Shown piece by piece: positions 1-7,100 of a stretch of DNA of 35,436 nt. The position numbers and the translations under genes are program-made. Within the stretch, counting starts at the first letter, position 1. The number at the start of each line of letters is the position of its first letter. Below the pieces are notes generated by a model. It worked only from the letters and a program-made list of their open reading frames with translations, did not search any database and was not told the origin of the DNA. This DNA is from Labilithrix sp. GTDB lineage: Bacteria; Myxococcota_A; Polyangia; Polyangiales; Polyangiaceae. Where the stretch lies: contig JAHBWA010000090.1 of assembly GCA_019637195.1 (NCBI GenBank), positions 1-35,436 on the forward strand, given 5' to 3'.

Positions 1-617
1 AGGTCCGGCCCGTCGGCGCGAACCAGGAGATCCCCTTCGACGCGCGGATCGTGGCGGCGACGAACCGGAACCTCGAAGACGAGGTCTACGAGAAGCGTTT
101 CCGCGAGGACCTCTACTACCGCATCAACGTCGTGAAGATCGACGTGCCGCCGCTTCGCGAGCGCGGGGGCGACGTGCTTCACCTCGCGCAGCACTTCCTC
201 AAGCAGTTCGCCGAGCGCAACGCGAAGCCGTCCCTCGAGCTGTCGACCACCGGCGCCGAGAAGCTGATGGCCTACAACTGGCCGGGCAACGTCCGCGAGC
301 TCGAGAACTGCATGGAGCACGCGGTCGCCTTGGCGCGCTTCGATCAGATCACGGTCGAGGACCTCCCCGAGAAGATCCGCGCCTACCGCGCCGAGCGCTT
401 CGTCGTCGCGGCCAACGATCCGACCGAGATCGTCACGATGGACGAGCTCGAGCGCCGGTACATCCTGCGCGTGCTCTCGCTCGTGGGCGGGAACAAGTCG
501 CGCGCCGCGCAGGTGCTCGGCTTCGATCGGCGGACGCTCTACCGGAAGCTCGAGCGCTACGGCGCGGCCGCGGGCGGCGAGGCAGCGAAGGCCGACGCCG
601 ACCTCCCGCCGTCCTGA
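1..617 (+). CDS. sigma54-dependent transcriptional activator, C-terminal part (5' end outside window)
   Basis: This is the C-terminal 204 residues of a bacterial enhancer-binding protein; the gene starts upstream of the window and reads in frame from base 3. What is visible is the second half of the AAA+ sigma54-interaction domain (ATNRNL, the FREDLYYRINV motif, PPLRERGGDV, then WPGNVRELEN). After a short linker comes a Fis-type helix-turn-helix (ERRYILRVLSLVGGNKSRAAQVLG, then RRTLYRKLERYG). Such proteins hydrolyse ATP to open sigma54-RNA polymerase promoters. The N-terminal sensory domain (receiver, FHA, GAF or PAS) and the GAFTGA loop are not in view, so the input signal is unknown. It converges on the next gene with only 4 bases between the stops. 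Confidence 0.95.
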   Translation, partial: VRPVGANQEIPFDARIVAATNRNLEDEVYEKRFREDLYYRINVVKIDVPPLRERGGDVLHLAQHFLKQFAERNAKPSLELSTTGAEKLMAYNWPGNVRELENCMEHAVALARFDQITVEDLPEKIRAYRAERFVVAANDPTEIVTMDELERRYILRVLSLVGGNKSRAAQVLGFDRRTLYRKLERYGAAAGGEAAKADADLPPS

Positions 618-621
618 CACG

Positions 622-1152
622 TCACCGCTCCGCGCGCCTCTTCGAGGCGGCGGCCTTCTTCGTCGAGGCGGCGGCCTTCTTCGTCGAGGCGGCGGCCTTC
701 TTCGTCGAGGCGGCGGCCTTCTTCGTCGAGGCGGCGGCCTTCTTCGTCGAGGCGGCGGCCGTTACCTCGCCCGGGGCGCGCAGGGTGCGGACGCGCTTCA
801 GCACGCTCGTGAGGGCGTCGAGGTCGACGTCGGCCAGCCGCTTGAAGCGAATGCACGACTTGCCGACATCGGCCTTCCCCAGCCGACCCTTCCACTGCTC
901 GGCGAGCCAGCCGCCGGCGTCGACGCACGCGACGTAGAGGCTGATCCCGGACGCGCTGCTGGCGAGGCCGACGCGGCACGACTCCCCCTCGCGACCGCTG
1001 TCGTAGCGGTACCGGTACTTGCCGTAGCCGATCACCTTGCCGGCGACGTACGGAGGGAGCGACGGCGCGCAGGTCAGGATGAGCCGGTGAAGCGCCGCGA
1101 GGTCGGAGCGCTTCGGCTCCGGCGTCGCAGCGATGTACTCGTCGGGGGTCAC
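622..1152 (-). CDS. DUF1801-like protein with lysine/alanine repeat tail
   Basis: The protein has 176 residues and starts at a GTG (1150-1152). Residues 1 to about 125 resemble the DUF1801/YdhG-like fold: MTPDEYIAATPEPKRSDLAA, then a GYGKYRYRYDSGREGE segment and an IRFKRLADVDLDAL segment near the end. Members of this family are small and have no firmly known biochemical role. The C-terminal 45 or so residues are five AAASTKK repeats ending in AAASKRRAER, a strongly basic, Ala-rich tail like those of histone-H1-like and other DNA- or RNA-binding bacterial proteins. Binding of nucleic acid is inference from composition only. No strong ribosome-binding site is seen. The gene converges with the sigma54 activator. 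Confidence 0.8.
   Translation of the reverse strand: MTPDEYIAATPEPKRSDLAALHRLILTCAPSLPPYVAGKVIGYGKYRYRYDSGREGESCRVGLASSASGISLYVACVDAGGWLAEQWKGRLGKADVGKSCIRFKRLADVDLDALTSVLKRVRTLRAPGEVTAAASTKKAAASTKKAAASTKKAAASTKKAAASTKKAAASKRRAER
644..760 (-). repeat. 21-bp coding tandem repeat, 5.6 copies
   Basis: Five perfect head-to-tail copies begin at 644, 665, 686, 707 and 728, with a 12-base partial copy at 749-760. On the minus strand each unit encodes AAASTKK. The copies are identical even at third codon positions, so the array is either recently expanded or kept uniform by slippage or recombination. The unit is a multiple of three, so copy-number change would keep the frame. Confidence 0.97.
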
Positions 1153-1508
1153 GTAGGTGACGCTACCAGACCGCGCGCGCGTGGGGTCAGACCCGAGCGT
1201 CGGGTCAGACGCGCGCGTGGGGTCACCCGGCGCGTGCGGCCACAGCCCGGCGTGCGCGGCCGGGTTGCTTCAGCGACCGGAGGAGGACGTCGACGCGCCG
1301 CCGTCGTCCTTCGGAGGGGAGGGCGTCTGCTCCAGCCCGGGAGGGCTCGTATCGAGCTCCGCCAGCGCCTGGAGGATGCGGGCGCGCCATTGCTCTCGCT
1401 CGGTGGTCTCGGTGGTGGAGGAGATCATCGCGCGGCGGGTTGCAGGTTCGATGCCGCTGCGTCCCGCCGGTCGTCCGCGGCGGTACGGCCGCTGCAGCTG
1501 CGTCGTCC
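1153..1508. other. intergenic region between DUF1801 gene and M50-like gene
   Basis: This 356-base gap separates divergent genes. Its left part carries GGGTCA direct repeats at 1184, 1202 and 1220, spaced exactly 18 bases, upstream of the DUF1801 start. Its right part has one possible 52-codon ORF on the minus strand, listed separately. I see no clear -35/-10 pair, sigma54 promoter or terminator hairpin. Confidence 0.5.
1270..1428 (-). CDS. possible small protein, 52 aa, unknown
   Basis: An ATG ORF (start 1426-1428, TGA 1270-1272) encodes MISSTTETTEREQWRARILQ followed by ALAELDTSPPGLEQ and a Pro/Ser/Gly-rich tail. Residues 10 to 25 could form one amphipathic helix. No ribosome-binding site is visible and I do not recognise a family. 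In sequence this GC-rich, open frames of this length arise easily by chance, so this is a tentative call based only on its natural-looking composition and position in an otherwise empty gap. Confidence 0.25.
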   Translation of the reverse strand: MISSTTETTEREQWRARILQALAELDTSPPGLEQTPSPPKDDGGASTSSSGR

Positions 1509-2294
1509 ATGAATCGCCGCCTGCCGCTCGGCCGCTGGTTCGGGGTCGAAGTCCTCGTCGATTGGAGCTGGATCGTCACCTTCGTCCTGGCGACCTGGAC
1601 GCTGGTGTCGCTCAACCGACGACTGTTGCCGGAGCTCGATACGGCCGCGCTCGCGCTCGCCTCCACGGCGGCCGCCGCGGGGCTCTTCGCCTCGCTTGGG
1701 GCGCACGAGCTCGTTCGCGTCTTCGCGTTGCGGCGCAGCGGGGTGCCGGTGCGACGGCTCACCCTGTTCGTCCTCGGCGGCGTCACCGACGTCGAGCGCC
1801 GGCCTGCGTCGCCGAGGAGCGAGGTGCTGGGGGCCCTGGTCGCACCCGCCGCGAGCCTCGGGATCGCGCTGGTGCTCGCCTGTGGAGTGGCCATCGCCAG
1901 CGCGCCCTTGCCGCGCGGCCTGGACGATCTCGACCGCCTCGGCGCGCCGGGCGTGGTCCTGCTCGAGGTCGCTGCCGCGAGCGTCGTCGTCGCCGTCGTG
2001 AACCTCTTGCCCGCCTATCCGCTCGATGGCGGACGGATCCTCCGCGCCGTTGTCTGGAGGGCGACGTCCGACGTCGATCGCGCGACGCGTTTCGCGGCGT
2101 GGTCGGGCCAGGTGGTGGGGTGGACGCTCGCCCTCGTCGGGATCGCGACGGCGATCGCCAGCACCCGCGGGGTCGGCCTCGGGATCGGCGCCTGGACGGC
2201 GTTCGTCGGCTGGTTCATCGCGTCTGCCGCCGCGCAGGGATACGAAGGCGTGATCGCGCAGCGGCGGGCCGCCACGCCGCGGAGCGCGCGGTGA
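1509..2294 (+). CDS. site-2 protease (M50)-like membrane protein with altered zinc motif
   Basis: The protein has 261 residues and is a polytopic membrane protein of the M50/S2P fold. The N-terminal MNRRLPLGRWFGVEVLVDWS is the usual start of the SpoIVFB-like group, and it supports ATG 1509. Hydrophobic segments lie at about 19-35, 45-66, 105-131, 148-168, 199-217 and 224-243. The second catalytic motif is intact (NLLPAYPLDGGRILRA, with D173). The first motif should be HExxH but reads H66-E67-L-V-R70, so the second zinc-ligand His is Arg. Active members cut transmembrane segments of anti-sigma factors and similar substrates; without this His, normal zinc proteolysis is doubtful. The C-terminal CBS domains of some relatives are absent. 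The stop lies 9 bases from the stop of the convergent histidine kinase. Confidence 0.9.
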   Translation: MNRRLPLGRWFGVEVLVDWSWIVTFVLATWTLVSLNRRLLPELDTAALALASTAAAAGLFASLGAHELVRVFALRRSGVPVRRLTLFVLGGVTDVERRPASPRSEVLGALVAPAASLGIALVLACGVAIASAPLPRGLDDLDRLGAPGVVLLEVAAASVVVAVVNLLPAYPLDGGRILRAVVWRATSDVDRATRFAAWSGQVVGWTLALVGIATAIASTRGVGLGIGAWTAFVGWFIASAAAQGYEGVIAQRRAATPRSAR

Positions 2295-2303
2295 CGCCGC
2301 GGA

Positions 2304-3101
2304 TCACGCCAGCGGGAACGTGATGCGGACGGCGGCGCCCCGGACCCCGCGCCGGCCCGGCGGCAGCGTGCTGGTCTCGACCGTGAGCGCCCCGCCGTGC
2401 GCGGCGAGGACCTCGTTGGCCATCGAGAGCGACAGGCCCAGCCCGCGCGTCGTCGACCCGGGGGTGAAGCGCTGGCCGAGCGTCGCGAGCACCTGGGGCG
2501 GCAGCCCCGGACCGTCGTCTTGGACGCGCACGGACACGTTGCCGCCGGCGTGCTCCACGTCGACCGCGACCCGCGAGCTGGCGAGCCTGAGGGCGTTTCC
2601 GATCACCTCGCGGAGCGCCGAGCCGAGCACGCGGCGGTCGACGTCCGCGACCAGCTTCGTGTCGGGGACCTCGCACGACGTGACGACGTCCCGTCGACCG
2701 TCGATCGCGACCGCTTGCCCGAGTGCGTCCTTCACGAGGCTCCGTACGTCTTCGAGCGTCCGATCCGGCGTGAAGGCGGCGGCCTCGAGGTCGGCGGCCA
2801 GCGCCAGCTGCTCCGAGAGGCGAAGGAGTCGCCGGAGCCCGCGTCGCGCCATCGCCACGAGCTCGGGCCTCGCGCTCTCGTTCGCGAGCTCCTCGAGCAC
2901 CGTCATCGTGACCCCCGTCGGCGACGCGATGTCGTGCGCCACGCGCCGGAGAAACTGCGTCCTCATGTGCGCCGAGCGGGCCGCTTCGTCCACCGCACCT
3001 GCCGCGTCGGGCGGGCTCGGCGCGCTCTTGTCGGCGTGCCTGTCGGCGACGGTCAGGGAGACCGGATGGTCGAGGGTCTCGAAGAGCGGCTGGACGGTCA
3101 T
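2304..3101 (-). CDS. cytoplasmic sensor histidine kinase
   Basis: The protein has 265 residues. I chose ATG 3099-3101 because the ORF upstream of it reads as non-coding Arg/Pro-rich sequence and an AGGA lies about 6 bases before it. There is no membrane segment and no recognisable input domain in the first 45 residues. The HisKA motif is RRVAHDIASPTG, with predicted phospho-acceptor H56. The HATPase_c domain has its N-box (REVIGNALR), G1 box (DDGPGLPP) and G2 box (TRGLGLSLSMANEV), so it should be catalytically competent. The signal probably comes from a partner protein. No response regulator is adjacent; the nearest receivers are in the downstream hybrid kinases. Confidence 0.93.
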   Translation of the reverse strand: MTVQPLFETLDHPVSLTVADRHADKSAPSPPDAAGAVDEAARSAHMRTQFLRRVAHDIASPTGVTMTVLEELANESARPELVAMARRGLRRLLRLSEQLALAADLEAAAFTPDRTLEDVRSLVKDALGQAVAIDGRRDVVTSCEVPDTKLVADVDRRVLGSALREVIGNALRLASSRVAVDVEHAGGNVSVRVQDDGPGLPPQVLATLGQRFTPGSTTRGLGLSLSMANEVLAAHGGALTVETSTLPPGRRGVRGAAVRITFPLA

Positions 3102-3545
3102 GCTGTCCTGTCGGGGTGGATTGCCGAGGTTGACAACGCGCGCGCGCGGTGGGCGGTGGGCAGAGAGAGACTGAAAGCACGTTTCGATCCAGGCGAGCGC
3201 GCCGCGGAATTTCCTCGCGGCGCGCGTTCGCGCGTAGCAGAAGGCACCAGGTGGGGCGGGCGCGGCGCGCAGGTCTTTCTCGCGCCGGCGCGAGAAAGGT
3301 GCCCTCGCGCGTGGCACGAGACCCGCAGTGCTCGCGCGGGAGTGGACGTGCGGCTCTCGACGAGGGGCGCGCGGCCTCGAGGAGGACGACGACCAATGGT
3401 GAGAGAGGCAAGGCGGACGCGTAGCAAGCTGCGCGTGGCCCGTGGGAGGTGGCGCCGCGCGACGTCGTCTCCGCCCGGAGCACCACCCCGGGGCGAACGT
3501 CGAGCGGCGGCGGGTCGAACCACACGCGGAGAGACGCCCGCAGAG
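3102..3545. other. divergent intergenic region with inverted repeats
   Basis: This 444-base gap lies between the divergently transcribed histidine kinase and the small helical protein. No ORF in it looks coding. It holds a perfect 24-bp palindrome (3275-3298, listed separately) and a 10-bp-stem hairpin (3197-3206 paired with 3216-3225, 9-base loop). Its position between two divergent starts fits a shared control region. Confidence 0.6.
3275..3298. promoter_or_regulatory. perfect 24-bp palindrome, candidate operator
   Basis: The left arm CTTTCTCGCGCC is followed at once by its exact reverse complement GGCGCGAGAAAG, with no spacer. An outer pair, GGCACC (3243-3248) and GGTGCC (3298-3303), gives a second, looser level of symmetry. 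A perfect palindrome with no loop suits binding of a dimeric regulator better than an RNA hairpin terminator, and no T-run follows on either strand. Confidence 0.55.
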
Positions 3546-4010
3546 ATGACCACGCGGCGCGACCCTGGCAAGCTCCCCGACGCCGCGCGCGCGATGGTCT
3601 CGGCCTGCGACGCCGCGGCAGCGGGCTTCGATCTCTGCGCCCGCCGCACCGACGACGAGACGATCGCCGTTGCCGCGCGGAGCGCGGCGGCGTGTGTCCG
3701 GGCGCTCGCCGGCGCGACGGTCTCGGCGGCGCGGGGCCTCGGCATCGACGCCCGGCCGCGCGTGCGGACGTGTGACCGGCTGCGGTGGGAGTGGCTGGCG
3801 TCGACGGCGATGGTCGTGGACGGGAGCGCCGACGGCCGCCTCCTCGACGAGTGCGCCCGCGTCCTCGCGGACGTCGACGCGTCGGCGGCCGTCGCTCTCG
3901 GGGAGGAGCTCGCCGCTCGCCTTCGCCTGGCCTCGGCGGAGGCGTACTCGCTCGCGTCCGCCGTCGCCCAGCGGCGCCGGGGGCTCGCGCTCGCGTTCGC
4001 CGCCGTCTGA
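3546..4010 (+). CDS. hypothetical Ala-rich helical protein
   Basis: The protein has 154 residues, starts at ATG 3546, and its codons end almost entirely in G or C, as in neighbouring real genes. It looks all-helical, with four or five helices: DAARAMVSACDAAAAGFDLC, then TIAVAARSAAACVRALAGA, then DRLRWEWLASTAMVV, then two more Ala/Leu-rich helices at the end. This layout resembles small four-helix-bundle proteins with conserved Cys (residues about 20, 30 and 50). I do not recognise a family and see no signal peptide or membrane segment. It could belong with either the upstream kinase or the downstream signalling operon, but the 185-base gap before the latter suggests separate transcription. 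Confidence 0.65.
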   Translation: MTTRRDPGKLPDAARAMVSACDAAAAGFDLCARRTDDETIAVAARSAAACVRALAGATVSAARGLGIDARPRVRTCDRLRWEWLASTAMVVDGSADGRLLDECARVLADVDASAAVALGEELAARLRLASAEAYSLASAVAQRRRGLALAFAAV

Positions 4011-4195
4011 ACGCTGCGTCTCGGCCGCAAGCGGGCCATGCTTGAGGCAGATGCGCGTCCGGTGTGGCGATCTTGTGCGACATCGAGGAAGGGCGACCGC
4101 ATTTTCCCAAGATTGCGGAGGCCTCGGCCCAGTCATGCCGCGGTGTGAGGCTTGCATACGCACCGCCCTCTCGGGGTTGCCCCGATGGAGGTCAC

Positions 4196-7100
4196 GTGGC
4201 GGAAACCGAGGATCTTTCTTCGCGCGAATCACGCAGCAAGCGACGAGGTGCCCGCGCGGCCGGCGCGAAGACGGCGCCGTCGCCCGCCAGGGGCAACGGC
4301 GCGCACGCGAGCGAGACGGAGGTCCTCGTCGGCGCGCTGGAGGCGCTGCATCGCGGTGACTTTGCCCAGCGGCTTCGCCCGCGCGACGGCGTCTCGCGGG
4401 AGGCCCTCGACGCCTTCAACGCCCTCGCCGAGCGCCTCGAGCACCAGTCCCTCGAGCTCGCGCGCGTCGCGCGCGTCGTCGGCCGCGACGGCGAGATGGG
4501 CGAGCGCCTCCGTATGGAGGGGCTTCGCGGCGGTTGGGAGACCATCGGCGACTCGTTCAACACCGTGATCGGCGACCTCGTGCGTCCGACCACCGAGATC
4601 GCGCGCGTCATCGTGCAGGTCGCCGAGGGCGATCTCTCGCAGAAGATGGATCTCGAGATCGACGGCAAGCCGATCCGCGGGGAGTTCCTTCGCATCGGCA
4701 TGACCGTCAACCGGATGGTCGATCAGCTGCGCGCCTTCGCCAGCGAGGTCACGCGCGTCGCCCGGGAGGTCGGGACGGAGGGGAAGCTCGGAGGACAGGC
4801 CGACGTGCCCGGCGCAGCCGGCACGTGGAAGGACCTCACCGACAACGTCAACTCGATGGCGTCGAACCTGACGACGCAGGTGCGCGGCATCGCGGGCGTC
4901 GTCACCGCGGTCGCCAACGGCGACCTCTCGAAGAAGCTCGTAGTGGAGACCCAGGGTGAGATCCTCGAGCTGAAGAACACCGTCAACACGATGGTCGATC
5001 AGCTCTCGTCGTTCGCGCGCGAGGTGACGCGCGTCGCGACCGAGGTCGGCACCGAGGGGAAGCTCGGCGGGCAGGCGACGGTGCGCGGCGCCAGCGGCAC
5101 GTGGAAAGACCTCACCGAGAGCGTCAACGATCTCGCCGGCAACCTCACGGTTCAGCTCCGCGACGTCAGCAAGGTCGCGACCGCGATCGCGTCCGGCGAC
5201 CTCGGACAGAAGATCAGCGTCGACGTCCAGGGCGAGATGCTGCAGATCAAGAACGTCATCAACGGCATGGTCGACTCGCTCTCGACCTTCGCCGCGGAGG
5301 TGACCCGCGTCGCCCGCGAGGTCGGCAGCGAAGGCAAGCTCGGCGGGCAGGCCAACGTGCCCGGCGTCGGCGGCACCTGGCGCGATCTCACCGACGGCGT
5401 CAACAGCATGGCCTCGAACCTCACGGGGCAAGTGCGCAACATCGCGCTCGTCACGACGGCGGTCGCCAACGGCGACCTCACGCAAAAGATCACCGTCGAC
5501 GTGAAGGGCGAGATGCTCGAGATGAAGAACACCATCAACACGATGGTGGACCAGCTCCGGAGCTTCGCCGCGGAGGTCACGCGCGTCGCGCGCGAGGTCG
5601 GCAGCGAGGGCAAGCTCGGCGGCCAGGCGTTCGTCCCCGGGGTCGCGGGGACGTGGAAGGACCTGACCGACAACGTCAACGGGATGGCGTCGAACCTCAC
5701 GACGCAGGTGCGCGGCATCGCGAAGGTCGTCACCGCGGTCGCGAAGGGAGACCTGTCGAAGCGGCTGGTCGTCGACGCGAAGGGCGAGATCGCCGAGCTC
5801 GCCGAGACGATCAACGACATGACGCTGACCCTCGGCATCTTCGCCGACCAGGTCACGACCGTCGCGCGCGAGGTCGGCAGCGAGGGCAAGCTCGGGGGCC
5901 AGGCGCGCGTCCCCGGGGTCGCCGGGACGTGGAAGGACCTGACCGACAACGTCAACGGGATGGCGTCGAACCTGACGACGCAGGTGCGCGGCATCGTCAA
6001 GCTCGTCACCGCGGTCGCCGACGGCGACCTCTCGCAGAAGTTCACGATGGACGCGCAGGGCGAGATCGCCGCGCTCGCCGACACGCTGAACCGGATGACC
6101 GACACGCTCCGCGCGTTCGGCAGCGAGGTCACGCGCGTCGCGCGCGAGGTCGGCACGGACGGGAAGCTGGGCGGCCAGGCGAAGGTCCCCGGCGCGCGGG
6201 GCACGTGGCGCGACCTCGTCGACAACACGAACCAGCTCGCCGACAACCTGACGAACCAGATCCGCGCGATGGCGGAGGTCGCCACGGCCATCACCGAGGG
6301 CGACCTCACGCGGAGCATCACCGTCGAGGCGCAGGGCGAGGTCGCGCAGCTCAAGGAGCGCGTGAACCAGATGATCGCGAACCTGCGCGAGACGACGCAG
6401 AAGAACCGCGAGCAGGACTGGCTGAAGTCGAACCTGGCCCGGTTCGGCGGCCTCATGCAGGGCCAGAAGAGCCTCGAGTCGGTCAGCCGCCTCATCATGA
6501 GCGAGCTCACGCCCCTCGTTCAGGCGTCGCACGGGGCCTTCTTCGTGATCGACGACGTCGAAGGGGCGAAGACGCTGAGGCTCCTCGCCTCCTACGCGTA
6601 CCGCGAGCGCAAGCACGTCGCGAACCGCTTTCGACTCGGCGAGGGGCTCGTGGGTCAGGCGGCGCTCGAGAAGAAGACCATCGTCCTCACGAAGGTGCCG
6701 GGCGACTACATCGAGATCAGCTCCGGCCTGGGCGAGGCGCCGCCGCTCACCATCATCGTCATCCCCATCTTGTTCGAGGACGAGGTGCGCGCGGTCGTCG
6801 AGCTCGCGAGCTTCGACACGTTCGGCGCCATTCACCGCATCTTCCTCGAGCAGCTGTCCGAGACCATCGGCGTCGTGCTCAACATGATCGGCGCGAGCAC
6901 GCGCACCGAGGAGTTGCTCGAGCAGTCTCAGTCGCTCGCGCACGAGCTCCAGGAGCAGTCGCGCGAGCTCCAGGCGCAGCAGGAACAGCTGAAGCGCTCG
7001 AACCAGGAGCTCGAGCAGCAAGCACACACGCTGCGCGCCTCCGAGGAGATGCTGCGCGAGCAGCAGGAGGAGCTCCAGCAGGTCAACGAGGAGCTCGAGG

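Noticed and set aside
3197..3225. 10-bp-stem hairpin as a rho-independent terminator
   Set aside because: No T-run follows on either strand, and both flanking genes start, not end, at this gap.
4065..4078. Possible sigma54 promoter TGGCGATCTTGTGC upstream of the Nik1-like kinase
   Set aside because: The GG and GC elements are one base too close, and the core does not match TGGCAC-N5-TTGC.
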